The notes: generated by a model from the letters alone, not told the origin. DNA of 64,000 nucleotides from Microvirga ossetica (GCF_002741015.1 NZ_CP016616.1:3381501-3445500); one strand, 5' to 3'. Numbered from the stretch's first letter, positions 1 to 9,483 are shown. Translations and numbers: made by a program.

Positions 1-136
1 AAAACGTCTGCCTTCGAAGGATACTCGGACCAATGTGAAATCTGGGATCATTGTATTGTCAATGACGGGATGTCAGCCCCGCTGATTTCTGGTTTTTACT
101 AACGATTTCCACCTCGGGATTAAAAAACCATTGCAT
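1..136. other. Intergenic segment at window start
   Basis: AT-richer than the genes around it. No open frame, strong hairpin or T-tract terminator was seen. It lies just downstream of the minus-strand galE stop. Confidence 0.4.
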
Positions 137-1132
137 CTAGCCAAGCGGAGCCGCCTTGCGCTCTGCGAGAACCTGCTCCCAGCGCAGGGCCTGCCGCACA
201 ATCTCCTCGAGATTGTCGTACTGCGGCTCCCAACCGAGCTGACGGATCCGGTCCACTTTGGCTACGAGCTGCGCCGGATCGCCTAGGCGCCGGGGGCTCA
301 GGCGAACCTCGAAGTCGACGCCTGACATCCTCTTGACCACGTCGACGACCTCCAGAACCGACGCTCCATGGCCGTAGCCGCAGTTCATGATCGTGCCGTC
401 GCCTCCATCGCGCATATGCTCGAGAGCAACGAGGTGAGCACGGGCAAGATCGTTGACCTGGATGTAGTCGCGCACGCAGGTGCCGTCGGGCGTCTCGTAA
501 TCCGTGCCGAACACGTCAAGATGGGGCCGTTGGCCGAGCGCAGCCTGGGACGCGACCTTGATCAGATGGGTGGCCTGCGGGGTCGACTGACCGGAGCGGC
601 CCTTGGGATCGGCACCCGCTACGTTGAAGTAGCGCAGGATCGCATAGCGCAGGCCATGGGCCGTGTTCGCATCCTGCAGCATCCACTCGCTCATAAGCTT
701 GCTGCGGCCGTAAGGATTGATCGGCGCCAGCGGCATGTCCTCCGTGAGCAGAGGCGCCTCGGCATTGCCGTAGACCGCCGCCGTGGAGGAGAAGACGAAG
801 TTCTTAACGCCTTTCGCCACGGCCGTCTCGATGAGCGCCCGGGTCCTCACGGTGTTGTTGAGATAATAGGCCAGCGGATCGGCGACGGATTCCGGCACGA
901 CAATCTTGGCGGCAAAGTGCAGGATGCTGTCGATGCCGTACTCGTCGATGACCTTTGAGACCAGGGCGGAGTCGCCCACATCGCCGATAACAAGTGTGGC
1001 TTCCTGCGGCACGGCCCAGCGGAAACCCGTCGACAGATTATCGAGAACCACCACCTGCTCGCCCGCATCCAAAAGTTCGAGCACCATGTGGCTGCCGATA
1101 TAGCCTGCGCCGCCCGTCACCAATACCGCCAT
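137..1132 (-). CDS. galE: UDP-glucose 4-epimerase
   Basis: Interconverts UDP-glucose and UDP-galactose in the cytoplasm, supplying galactose for surface glycans (exoB role in rhizobia). The extended-SDR signatures are present: N-terminal NAD-binding GGAGYIGSH, a SSTAAVYG segment, and the catalytic Tyr/Lys in NPYGRSK. The ATG at 1132 gives 331 aa and has AGGAG about 7 nt upstream. A longer reading to 1210 adds 26 residues unlike the family and lacks such a ribosome site. It follows the minus-strand GT4 gene with a 239-nt gap and may be in the same operon. Confidence 0.93.
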   Translation of the reverse strand: MAVLVTGGAGYIGSHMVLELLDAGEQVVVLDNLSTGFRWAVPQEATLVIGDVGDSALVSKVIDEYGIDSILHFAAKIVVPESVADPLAYYLNNTVRTRALIETAVAKGVKNFVFSSTAAVYGNAEAPLLTEDMPLAPINPYGRSKLMSEWMLQDANTAHGLRYAILRYFNVAGADPKGRSGQSTPQATHLIKVASQAALGQRPHLDVFGTDYETPDGTCVRDYIQVNDLARAHLVALEHMRDGGDGTIMNCGYGHGASVLEVVDVVKRMSGVDFEVRLSPRRLGDPAQLVAKVDRIRQLGWEPQYDNLEEIVRQALRWEQVLAERKAAPLG

Positions 1133-1371
1133 ATCCGTCTCCTGAAATCTGGTGTTCGCTCTTAGTCTACAGAAATGGATGTTGAAGTGACTTTGCAGTC
1201 TTCTTGACACCTATAGCGTGGCACCACCCAGTGAGCTTCCGGGCAAGTACCGACGCAAACCGGTTGATGCACCCGCAAGAAAGTCGATGAGCCACCATGG
1301 GCAAGCCGCTTATCGATCTCACCGCGACCCAAATCGGCGTCCGTGGCGCCGAGGCCGCTCTCGCTGCCTAC

Positions 1372-2718
1372 CTACTTTTGAAGGGCGTTGCGGCGCGATG
1401 CAGCGGCTGGCCGACGTGGACGCGCAACGATTTGCGACTCGTCAAGTGACGCGCGGTTCTCCGGCACGGCGAGGGTCGACTCATACAGGTGAGCCAAGGC
1501 CGACAGGTGGGCCATCTCGCCCTGACTTACATCCGGTGCTATTTGGCCGGAAGCTTGCGATCTTTCATTCAAGCAGAAGGCCTGAAGTTTCTCGGCCAAA
1601 TCAATCGCACTACCCGGCTCAAAGAACTCAGCGTGCGGATAAGACTGGAGTTTTTCCTCAATACCGCCCAGGCGGGATCCGAACACGGACACGCCCGCCT
1701 GGATGGCCTCTTGGATGACCACGGGCGAGTTTTCCCACCAGATCGAGGGAATGACGATCGCATCACAACCCGACATCAGACGGATCACGGTCTCATTCTG
1801 GTAAGGCCCAAAAAACTCAACGCAGTCACCGAGCGCCTCCAGTTTCGCCGTCATCCGTTCCCGGAAAGCGGATTCCTGAATGTTGAGGTTGGCTCCAAAC
1901 AATCGTACCCGGAACGGCGCACCTCGGCTTTTCAGGATTGCCGCGGCATCGAGGAGGACCTCAGTTCCCTTGAAGTGGTTGATCTGTCCGAAGTAGCCGA
2001 TCTGAGGGATCCCACGCCCGGCGCTGTCATGGGTGGAAGCGTTATGAGGCGGTTCATAGACGCTCACATCCCGCGGATTTTCAATGACCCGCACAGGAAT
2101 GCTGCCGCCCGACCATGTTTCCACGCGTTGGGCCAAGAATTGGCTCGGGGAGACGACGGCCGAGGCGAGCCGCAGAGGTTTCAGAAACAGTTCGTCGCGC
2201 AGGAAGAAAAAGCCTGAGCTGATGTCGGGGAAGCACTGGTTGCACTCCACCGGGGAGGACCGATGGCACAGCCTGCCATTGACCTTCAGCATCTGACCGA
2301 AGCGATGGCAGATGCTGATATACTCGTGCAGCGTGAAGACGAGAGGGATGTTGCGCGCCTTGAAGTACTCGAAAATATCGGTGCCCCAGAACGAGAAATG
2401 GTGGGCGTGGACGACGTCAGGCTTGAAACGGTCAACAAGTTCATCGAGCAGCGCGAACAGGCGGCTGGGGTCGAATGAGTGAAAAAAGAACGGCTCAACA
2501 GCCGGCGGCGCCACCAGGATCTCATCCGGATTGCGCCGGAACGCGCCGAAGTCGCCGTCATGGCCGATGTGTTGCCGGTCGGCGCGGGCCACGAAAATGC
2601 TGTTCCAGCCGGGCATCTTCCCTTGCTTGACGAGCGAGTGGATCGCGAAGGCTGCCATCTCGGCGCCCCCATGGCTCAAAGCGGGATGGCCATGGGACAG
2701 AATCATCAGGCGGGGCAT
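1372..2718 (-). CDS. Glycosyltransferase family 4 (first GT2/GT4 pair)
   Basis: A 448-aa retaining GT-B glycosyltransferase that moves a sugar from a nucleotide donor onto a growing glycan at the inner membrane. The N-terminus ILSHGHPALSHGGAE has the Gly-rich acceptor-side loop of GT4. A central PDVVHAHHFSFWG segment and a C-terminal donor site with the E-x7-E pattern (VVIQEAIQAGVSVFG) are visible. The start lies 1 nt after the stop of the upstream GT2-like gene, so the two are probably translationally coupled. It aligns over nearly its whole length with the GT4 at 16094, sharing SHGHP, PDEILVAPP, HEY-ISIC/AAIC and NGRLC. Sugar specificity cannot be read from sequence. Confidence 0.9.
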   Translation of the reverse strand: MPRLMILSHGHPALSHGGAEMAAFAIHSLVKQGKMPGWNSIFVARADRQHIGHDGDFGAFRRNPDEILVAPPAVEPFFFHSFDPSRLFALLDELVDRFKPDVVHAHHFSFWGTDIFEYFKARNIPLVFTLHEYISICHRFGQMLKVNGRLCHRSSPVECNQCFPDISSGFFFLRDELFLKPLRLASAVVSPSQFLAQRVETWSGGSIPVRVIENPRDVSVYEPPHNASTHDSAGRGIPQIGYFGQINHFKGTEVLLDAAAILKSRGAPFRVRLFGANLNIQESAFRERMTAKLEALGDCVEFFGPYQNETVIRLMSGCDAIVIPSIWWENSPVVIQEAIQAGVSVFGSRLGGIEEKLQSYPHAEFFEPGSAIDLAEKLQAFCLNERSQASGQIAPDVSQGEMAHLSALAHLYESTLAVPENRASLDESQIVARPRRPAAASRRNALQK

Positions 2719-2719
2719 G

Positions 2720-4474
2720 TCAGTTCACTACCTTCAAGCGTGTGTCGGTGTTGGGGCTGCTCGCGCGCGCTGCCGCTTCAAGGGTATCTTCCCAGCGGCG
2801 GTTGAAGCGCTCACAGTTGACGAGCGTTCGGGCAAAGCCAACGCTGTTGACCGCGTCCAGGCGGATCGACTGACGCTCCAAATGAAAAATCTCGGTCGAC
2901 CGCACCAGGCCGACCTTCTGCCCGCGCTGGCGCAGCGTAAGACACAGATCAGCATCCTCGAAGTCGCCGCCGATGTAGCGATCGGCAAAGCCGCCAATCT
3001 CGTTAAAGAGGTCGCGCTCGATCAACATCAGAGCGCCGGTAACCGCCTGCGCCTCAGCCAACTGGTAGCGCGCCGTGGTGGACTCGGCCGGAAGGCCTTT
3101 GCCCGGGTGCAGGGCCAGGTAGCGGTTGCCGACCTCGACCGAACGCTTGAAGGCGAGGCCGTCATGCTGGATGGTCTGATCCTCAAACAGCAGCGTAAAC
3201 CCGAGCAGGCTGAAGGAGCCGTCGTCCAACGCCCGGATGCCGACCTCGAGCACGTCGAAGCTCTTGAGCCAGATGTCGGAGTTCATCAGCAGAACGCGCT
3301 GACCCTTGGCCACCTTCACGCCGATGTTGTTGGCGTGGCCATAGCCGACATTCTGGCGAGGCAGCACAAAGGTAATACGCTGCCGCACGCTGTCCGGTTG
3401 ATTGGCGATCTGGAGGTTCATCTGGGGGAAGATCGTTGCGTCGTCGCAGACGATCACCCATTCGTAATCCAGCGGGGCGTCCTTGATCATCGCCAGGAGC
3501 GAATACAGGAAGCGCCATTCCTTGTAGAAGGGGACAATGATCGACAAACGGGGCGCTGAGCCATCGCTCCACTGCGAGGTGGAGACAACATCATAATCGA
3601 GGGAACGGTGATTGGACCGCAGGAACGGCGTCAGCATGCGGGTGATTTTTTCAAGCGGCGTGAAGCTTGTGCCCTGCCGAGCTCCAAGCAGCAGCTGAAA
3701 CACCCGTCCCTTGTCTTGCGACATCGGGGGTGTCGGCTGCTCCACGATGTAGAACACACCATCCTGGAGGATGCCGATGGTCACCGGTTGAGATGGGTCC
3801 AGGCAGTCGGCCGCGAGGGTGAAACCGTGCCCGTCGCCGCGGATCTCCGGGAAACCCTGACCGCGGATATGATCGGTGACGTCCGGGCGGTTAGAAATAA
3901 TCGCGTCACGGGAACGCGCAACGCTCGCGCAACCATTCACGAGCACATAGACATCGAGATAGCCGAAATTCGCCATCCAGCCGTTGAGCAGAAGACACCC
4001 GTTTTCGGCGTAAGCGAAGTCGAGATAGAGAGGAGCATTCGTGATTTGGCCGATGCTGTTGGCCGCCAGGGCCTGAGCGAGAGGGCCAACATCGTCAAAG
4101 GATGCAAAGCGTTTGAGAAGCTGCGGACCGAGAAGAGCAATATCGGCCAGGGTGGCCTGAACCGGCGTCCCCGTGAAATGATGAATCTCGCCATCAATCG
4201 TACATTCGGCGACAAAGCTTCCATTGCCAAACGAACCGAGGAGGCTCAGGGCTGGGTCCGACACAAAGCCAAAGACAGCGTTCTGCTTGTTGAAGGCTCG
4301 CCCGGCATTGTGCAGAATGATCGGCGGAGGGTCAGACTCAGCCGGCGTAGGGTATGCAAACTGGGGCTCGCCATTGGAGCCACGGATTTTCACCGCCGAC
4401 ACCGTCGAGCTACGCGGGACACTCATCTTGATCACAAGGCGGTTGAGGATGATTTGTGCTTCGCACGTGAACAT
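2720..4474 (-). CDS. GT2-type glycosyltransferase with N-terminal beta-rich domain (first pair)
   Basis: 584 aa. The first 280 or so residues form a domain of unknown role containing GWMANFG. The C-terminal half is a GT-A fold: LSIIVPFYKEW start, acidic CDDAT, NVGYGHANNIGV, DxD-like MNSDIW, and an acceptor-site FEDADLCLTLRQRG followed by HLERQSI. Likely an inverting transferase for surface polysaccharide or protein glycans. The ATG at 4474 has a GGGG about 7 nt upstream. An alternative ATG at 4426 begins closer to the paralogue's conserved region but lacks a ribosome site. Paralogue of the gene at 14071 with the same architecture. Confidence 0.85.
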   Translation of the reverse strand: MFTCEAQIILNRLVIKMSVPRSSTVSAVKIRGSNGEPQFAYPTPAESDPPPIILHNAGRAFNKQNAVFGFVSDPALSLLGSFGNGSFVAECTIDGEIHHFTGTPVQATLADIALLGPQLLKRFASFDDVGPLAQALAANSIGQITNAPLYLDFAYAENGCLLLNGWMANFGYLDVYVLVNGCASVARSRDAIISNRPDVTDHIRGQGFPEIRGDGHGFTLAADCLDPSQPVTIGILQDGVFYIVEQPTPPMSQDKGRVFQLLLGARQGTSFTPLEKITRMLTPFLRSNHRSLDYDVVSTSQWSDGSAPRLSIIVPFYKEWRFLYSLLAMIKDAPLDYEWVIVCDDATIFPQMNLQIANQPDSVRQRITFVLPRQNVGYGHANNIGVKVAKGQRVLLMNSDIWLKSFDVLEVGIRALDDGSFSLLGFTLLFEDQTIQHDGLAFKRSVEVGNRYLALHPGKGLPAESTTARYQLAEAQAVTGALMLIERDLFNEIGGFADRYIGGDFEDADLCLTLRQRGQKVGLVRSTEIFHLERQSIRLDAVNSVGFARTLVNCERFNRRWEDTLEAAARASSPNTDTRLKVVN

Positions 4475-4951
4475 AAAATGCCCCAGTTGTCGGGATCGGA
4501 AATAAAGGCCAGGTTATGCCGAGCGCCATCGAACGCCGGGGATCAACGGCTGAAGCACCAACTGCCACATCAACAGAGTGCTGAAATCATCGGGCTGCAC
4601 AACGGTTCATCCAGGCGCACCCTGGTGGCGGTCAGCAGCGGCGTAGAAAGCCGGTAGACCGAAAACGCGGCCCGATTTCCCCGATAAGATCAGAGTTCAT
4701 AATTGTTTGGCCCCAGAGATCAATGCAAACGTGCTGCCAAGTTTTTCTTGAGCTGACCCGTCCGGTAACTTGTTCTTTACCAGGGTTTTCTTCTTTACCA
4801 AGGTTTTCCGTCAAGTCTCCGGGCCAAAGCTAATTTGTCGCACGCCACCGCACCGGAACTCACGCGGATTCCCACGACGCAGACCGTTGCATCGGTTGGG
4901 GAACGTCATCGTTGCTGACGAGGCGCACCAACCGATGCGCCGCCGGGTCCG
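4475..4951. other. Intergenic region with an 18-bp tandem repeat
   Basis: 477 nt between two minus-strand genes, with no convincing gene. It contains two adjacent 18-mers, TTCTTTACCAGGGTTTTC at 4773-4790 and a copy with one mismatch at 4791-4808. Probably the promoter region of the GT2-GT4(-galE) transcript. Confidence 0.5.
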
Positions 4952-5416
4952 TCAGGCCATCGCCGCATCGGCGTTGGCTCTTGTGTTGGCCAACCGGCGA
5001 TTATCCGGGCGCGACTGCTTCCGCTGCAGCAAATAGGCGGATCGTCCTTCATACCGGCCGTACTGGAGCCAGTGATCAGTGGCACTAGCGATGCTCCCGT
5101 CGTCGATTCCAGCGGCGACATCCGGGTACCGCGCCAAATAGTCCTCTTCGTTGATCAGCACACTGCACGGGAGGCGGTCCTCATAAAAACCATGCTCAAC
5201 GAAGTGTTGCGCTGCGCTGGAAATGTCGCCTGCCTTCAGAGCCTCGTCGATATCAGGGTTGTTCGCCCGGTAGAACTCTTCGTCCACCGGGATGGATCGC
5301 GCGATAATCTCGAAAAGACGATCCACAATCTCCTGCGGATAAAAGGTCCCAGACTCGGTCTTGATGCCGCGGCTCACGATCTCGCGTTGCAGTTTATCGA
5401 AGTTCCATGCTGACAT
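4952..5416 (-). CDS. Small protein with two YPDV/EGR repeats
   Basis: 154 aa. Two copies of a roughly 45-residue unit are visible: EEFYRANNPDIDEA..AAQHFVEHGFYEDR and EEDYLARYPDVAAG..ATDHWLQYGRYEGR. This pattern (W/YL-x-YPDV...H-Y-x-x-G-x-x-EGR) is common as an appendage of bacterial glycosyltransferases and sulfotransferases. Here it stands alone, without signal peptide, membrane segment or catalytic domain. Its position between a glycosyltransferase operon and the RTX secretion operon suggests a role in the surface-glycan system. Function unknown. ATG at 5416; the ribosome site is weak. Confidence 0.7.
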   Translation of the reverse strand: MSAWNFDKLQREIVSRGIKTESGTFYPQEIVDRLFEIIARSIPVDEEFYRANNPDIDEALKAGDISSAAQHFVEHGFYEDRLPCSVLINEEDYLARYPDVAAGIDDGSIASATDHWLQYGRYEGRSAYLLQRKQSRPDNRRLANTRANADAAMA

Positions 5417-5905
5417 TGATATTAGGCCCCGTATGTGAGTTGAAAGATTTTATTGCTCAATAAGTTGAGAGGTTTGGCAGACGAGCCGTAGCAGTCTGCT
5501 CTTGTAATGATTGTTCCGTAATGCACGCCTCTCTAGAAAGGATTTCTCGATCAATCAAGGCGGTCCGGACGATGCCGCGGTGTCGCATGCACCCGCTCGG
5601 CTTGTGAGGAGGTGTTCAGCATTCTCGCGTCGTTCCGGGCGTTGCCTGATCGTGTGCTCCTGGTCGGCCCAGGGCTCCTATTGCTCTCGTAATCCATTCT
5701 ATGGCCCACACTCTAGCGACGGCCGACCGGCACCTTCCTGGTTCTGACTGGCGTGGGAATCCGACCGGGCGCGAGCCTCTTGTTGCCCCCCGCTTAGCTT
5801 AACTAAACAGGTGACGGGCTCTGAGCTGCCCCGAACAGTCCGTCGAGCGGGTGCCTTACTCCATCGAGTTAGTCCTTATATAGTAGACGGCAATGCACAA
5901 ACAGC

Positions 5906-5920
5906 TCACGGATTCGTCAC
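5906..5920 (+). promoter_or_regulatory. TCAC-N7-TCAC motif, copy 1
   Basis: TCACGGATTCGTCAC. Two TCAC direct half-sites start 11 nt apart, one helical turn. Identical to the copy at 6237 and one mismatch from the copy at 17480. Proposed binding site of an unknown regulator. Confidence 0.45.
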
Positions 5921-6236
5921 AGATGCCGGCGATTGGGAAGTTTTTTCTGATTCGGCCACGGCTTGTTCTGGATACGGAGTATTCATCAACCGGGGCGCGG
6001 GGTTAGAAGGTGAAAACGTCGCGGCCGCGTCTGTCTTACGCACCTGCAGGAGGCTGGCAAGGCTGTAGAAGGGGGCGCCCACCCAGGCTCCGCGAGGATA
6101 AATTCATTCTATATAGACCGAATCACTTGAAGCGCCGGTAATAAAGCTTCTACAAGCTTAGCCTTGCTTATGGGGTATTGTTTGTATACAGCGGTCCGCA
6201 TTGGTGCGCCGCGAAACGGGGAGCCCGCGCGATCAG

Positions 6237-6251
6237 TCACGGATTCGTCAC
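6237..6251 (+). promoter_or_regulatory. TCAC-N7-TCAC motif, copy 2
   Basis: Exact repeat of the 15-mer at 5906, about 190 nt upstream of the RTX start codon and some 40 nt upstream of an AT-rich stretch (TTTAAAATAG) that could be a -10 region. Confidence 0.5.
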
Positions 6252-6440
6252 CGATTGCTTACAGGCGTGTCACATATTCTTCATATCACTTTAAAATAGT
6301 GTTGTTGCTTTGCTGCAGTGCAGAAAAAACATAGCAAAATACCCCGGAAGGGCTACTTCGCTAGAGACATTCAACTCTGGTTAGGGTAAGCCCTGAGGCG
6401 GGGGCAACCTTCCGTAATCAATTTCATAAGGGGCACAGCG

Positions 6441-7409
6441 ATGGCGACAACGCCTGGTGGATTTTTTCAGGATGTAGGGGCAGTCGAGGGAGTATCTTAT
6501 GCTCTTAAGAACCTCCCGAATGGCTTTAAGGGGTTCACGAACACCTTCGAAGGAACGGCGGGTGCTGACCGTTTCGTCGGAACAAAGGGGAACGACATCT
6601 TCGTTCTGGGTGCGGGCGACAAGATCACGCGCGATGCCGGCGGCTATGATGCGGTTAAGACCGATCAGAGCTTCAATATCGGCGGTACCAAGATTGAGAC
6701 CGTCATTCTGACGGGTACTACCAATGCCAAGGTGATGGGCGACAAGTACGACAACAACCTGTTCGGCAACGACGGCAACAACCTCCTCAAAGGCGGATCT
6801 GGCACAGATGTTGTCGCAGGCGGCGCTGGTAACGACAGGGTTTATGGCGGCACCGGCAACGATACCGTCCTCGGCGGTTCCGGCAACGACAAGGTCTACG
6901 GCGACACTGGCAACGATGTTGTCAAAGGCGGCACCGGCAACGACAAGGTCTACGGCGGCACCGGCAACGACAAGGTCTACGGCGATGAAGGCGCGGACAC
7001 TGTCTACGGCGGTTCGGGCAACGACCGTGTCTACGGTGGTGCCGACAACGACAGGCTCTATGGCGAGTCCGGCAACGACAAGCTCTTCGGCGGCACCGGT
7101 GACGACATCCTGTCCGGCGGCAGCGGCAACGACACGCTGGTGGGTGACAAGGGCTCCAACACCTTCATCGGTGGTTCGGGTGACGACACGTTCCAGATCG
7201 CGGGACAGACGGGTGAAATCGACACCATCCGTGATTTCCGTGCCGGCGACGATATCATCGATTTGTCGGATACCAGCGCCAACAGCCTGAAGGATCTGAA
7301 GTTCACTGCCGACGAGGACGGCACGATCGTGACGGTCAAGGGTGGCGTAACGATCAAGCTCGTCGGCTACGATCCCGACGATATTGATGGATCCTTCTTC
7401 AACTTCTGA
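6441..7409 (+). CDS. RTX calcium-binding secreted protein (T1SS substrate)
   Basis: 322 aa. Roughly residues 100-260 are tandem GGxGNDxVYG nonapeptides, which form a Ca2+-bound parallel beta-roll outside the cell. The C-terminus ends in DGSFFNF, a hydrophobic tail typical of uncleaved T1SS signals. There is no Sec signal and no enzymatic domain in the first 100 residues, so it may be a structural, adhesive or matrix protein. AAGGGG 7 nt before the ATG supports the start. Its stop overlaps the next start by one base, and ABC exporter and fusion protein genes follow, so it is almost certainly the operon's cargo. Confidence 0.9.
   Translation: MATTPGGFFQDVGAVEGVSYALKNLPNGFKGFTNTFEGTAGADRFVGTKGNDIFVLGAGDKITRDAGGYDAVKTDQSFNIGGTKIETVILTGTTNAKVMGDKYDNNLFGNDGNNLLKGGSGTDVVAGGAGNDRVYGGTGNDTVLGGSGNDKVYGDTGNDVVKGGTGNDKVYGGTGNDKVYGDEGADTVYGGSGNDRVYGGADNDRLYGESGNDKLFGGTGDDILSGGSGNDTLVGDKGSNTFIGGSGDDTFQIAGQTGEIDTIRDFRAGDDIIDLSDTSANSLKDLKFTADEDGTIVTVKGGVTIKLVGYDPDDIDGSFFNF
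6780..7190 (+). repeat. In-gene 27-nt RTX tandem repeats
   Basis: Imperfect 27-nt units (for example GGCACCGGCAACGACAAGGT) encode GGTGNDKVYG-type nonapeptides. Long identical stretches between neighbouring units make slippage or recombination likely. Confidence 0.85.
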
Positions 7410-9403
7410 TGAGTGACCAGGCGGGCCAGGAGACTGCGGTGCGTCCGCACGACGCTGCACTGACGTCTGGCCCGCTGTGGTGTGTGCCGGTTGCGGCCGG
7501 CATCATCGCTGTCTGGCACAGCCTCCCCCTTGAGCTTGAGTTGGTTGGGCTCGAGGGGGAGGCTGGCTTGTTGGTGCCGCTCGAACGGCACCGCATCTTT
7601 TCTCCAACCTTCGCCAAGAACTTCTACACCATCGCCAGCCATGGTCTTCAGGATGGGCGGCGCCTGCGCGCGTTCCTGCGCGATCCAAATGGCGGGGAGA
7701 TTGAACGGGCGCTTGATCTCAAGTTGGCGCATTGGCAGATCGAGGGTGTGCCCCAGATCGTGTCCTTCATCATCTCGCGCATTTTGCCCAAACATGATGC
7801 CCACGGCGATCATGAGACGCTCGAGCGCTTCCTGTCCCTCGTGAGTTCGTGGAGAGCCTCGTGCCGTCTGTCGGCAGAGATTGGCCCGCATGCCCTATAC
7901 GAGCTTGATGTGGTGGCTCGTTGTTTTGCCAGCCGACAAACGTGTTTTTTCACGAGAGCTGGAAAGCTCACCCGCGAAACCGTCGACAGCTTTGGTCACC
8001 GTGATGGCACCGTCTTTCTGACGGCAAAATCCTGTCTGGAACGCGCCTATGCGGATCTCGGCGGCGACTTGGTGGAACTCGACTTTTCCAACGATCCTGT
8101 CGCGGATCAAGACACCGTGGCCTGGCTGAAAGGCCTTGGAGCATCGGCGAGAAACAATCTTATTGATCATCTGTCTGCGGCGTCGCCTGCCGGTGTCGAT
8201 CAGATCCCCGGATATGTCACGCGCTCCCTCGCATCAGCCGCGATCCCCCTCGGGGAGCCAGGGGCGGCATTGACCATCAAAAGCTGCTTCCAGACTTCCG
8301 GAACGCTGTTCGCATTCTTGGAGATCACGGGCACGGCCTCTCTCGAGAGCCTGCAGATCCAAGCATTCGGCACGGCTGCCGATCAATTCCTCACGCCGGA
8401 ACTTCTGATCACTCCGGGCGCGAACGGCGACGCGCCGAGAGTTTGCCTCGTGGCAAAAGGCGCCCTTGATCACCCACCGCCACACGCCTGCAAAATCATC
8501 GCTGTCGTTGACGGCCAGCATATTGCGCAATGGATTCATCTCCAGGCAGGCGATACACAATCGAGCCTTGCCTTCGCCCACACGTTTTGGCCGTTCGCGG
8601 ACAGGGACGAGCACTATCTGACCCAAGTCGCGGCGCCCCTGGCCCAGGCCTGGGTGCAGCGGCCCTCGCACGAGCCCGCGAAGGTCATCAGCGTGCCGCG
8701 TCCGTCACGCAACGCTGAGGCGATCGATCTGCAAATCATCGCCGCGCCTCAGCTTGATTTGCTCCATGGCACGCTCATCGCTGTGAGGTCGTCGATCCCG
8801 TTGAGTCATCCCGTGCGGGTGACGCTGTCGGCAAGCCATCATGATGAGAAGGCTTGCTCCAAAGTGAGCGGCTGGGCAACCCAGTATGGGTTCAAAGCAC
8901 AGATCGAAGTGATTCCGGCAGGTGCGCCGGCGGCGATGACCGCGCACCCCCGGTCTCCCGGATCGTCGCAAGCCTTTGTTGCGGTGCGGGCCGGTTTCGT
9001 TCCACCCCAAGCCGGATGGCTGGGCGAAATCGCACAACAGATCACGCAATTGCCCGAATCGCTGTTCATCGGTGTGGCGCCCAACCGGAGGCCGGGTCCC
9101 TGGTCATCGGATGAGGTCTCCCTCGAGACGCTGCTCGATCTGCTGGCGCACGATGCCATCGTGGCTGTTGCCGGCTCCGCGGACGCACACCGACGCATTG
9201 TCCTCGATCGCCCGGTCTGTCACACCGCTGAAGGGCGTTGGGTCGAATGGCTGGCAGAGGGTCGTCGTCAGGGGATCCGCATCGCCGCTGTCCCTGGTCT
9301 TGCCTTTTGGGAGATGGAGCCAGCCGCAAGCCGTGACGAGTTTGGTCCGAGGATTGATGAAATTAGCCTGTTGCAGACGCTGGCCGCGGCAGAAGAGCGC
9401 TGA
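7409..9403 (+). CDS. Unknown 664-aa protein coupled to the RTX gene
   Basis: I do not recognise a named family. The start codon shares its A with the RTX stop (TGATG), implying translational coupling. No signal peptide, transmembrane helix or RTX repeat is evident, so it is probably cytoplasmic. The segment around residues 455-540 (VRVTLSAS..., then AFVAVRAGFVPPQAGWL) resembles the layout of a GT-A core, ending like the LLxNSDxxPxxGWL stretch of GT2 enzymes but without the DxD acidic pair. It could be a degenerate glycosyltransferase or a chaperone/modifier of the RTX cargo. That reading is inference only; the reading frame itself is secure. Confidence 0.75.
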   Translation: MSDQAGQETAVRPHDAALTSGPLWCVPVAAGIIAVWHSLPLELELVGLEGEAGLLVPLERHRIFSPTFAKNFYTIASHGLQDGRRLRAFLRDPNGGEIERALDLKLAHWQIEGVPQIVSFIISRILPKHDAHGDHETLERFLSLVSSWRASCRLSAEIGPHALYELDVVARCFASRQTCFFTRAGKLTRETVDSFGHRDGTVFLTAKSCLERAYADLGGDLVELDFSNDPVADQDTVAWLKGLGASARNNLIDHLSAASPAGVDQIPGYVTRSLASAAIPLGEPGAALTIKSCFQTSGTLFAFLEITGTASLESLQIQAFGTAADQFLTPELLITPGANGDAPRVCLVAKGALDHPPPHACKIIAVVDGQHIAQWIHLQAGDTQSSLAFAHTFWPFADRDEHYLTQVAAPLAQAWVQRPSHEPAKVISVPRPSRNAEAIDLQIIAAPQLDLLHGTLIAVRSSIPLSHPVRVTLSASHHDEKACSKVSGWATQYGFKAQIEVIPAGAPAAMTAHPRSPGSSQAFVAVRAGFVPPQAGWLGEIAQQITQLPESLFIGVAPNRRPGPWSSDEVSLETLLDLLAHDAIVAVAGSADAHRRIVLDRPVCHTAEGRWVEWLAEGRRQGIRIAAVPGLAFWEMEPAASRDEFGPRIDEISLLQTLAAAEER

Positions 9404-9483
9404 ACGCCTGAAGACCCGCACGGTGTGATAAACGCCTAGGAAACGAATCGCCTCTGTTATGCACGGAGGCTGGAAGCACTGGA

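Larger units (their letters stand above)
5417..6440. other. 1-kb intergenic regulatory region upstream of the RTX operon
   Basis: No credible gene in 1024 nt; short frames here lack coding character. It holds two exact copies of TCACGGATTCGTCAC (5906, 6237), several AT-rich stretches (for example TTTAAAATAG near 6290) and the AAGGGG ribosome site before 6441. Its length suggests complex control of the RTX operon or an unannotated small RNA. Confidence 0.5.

Noticed and set aside
1297..1449. 50-codon plus-strand frame starting MGKPLIDLTATQIG
   Set aside because: Reads like protein over 30 residues but overlaps the 3' end of the minus-strand GT4 gene, and has no ribosome site or recognised family.
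5811..6068. 85-codon frame upstream of the RTX gene
   Set aside because: No ribosome site, non-coding composition, and it spans one copy of the regulatory 15-mer.
6780..7190. CRISPR-like regular repeats
   Set aside because: Units are 27 nt without unique spacers and stay in frame as RTX nonapeptides.
6381..7460. 359-codon minus-strand frame opposite the RTX gene
   Set aside because: Repetitive VVAGAA-like product generated by RTX codon repeats on the other strand.
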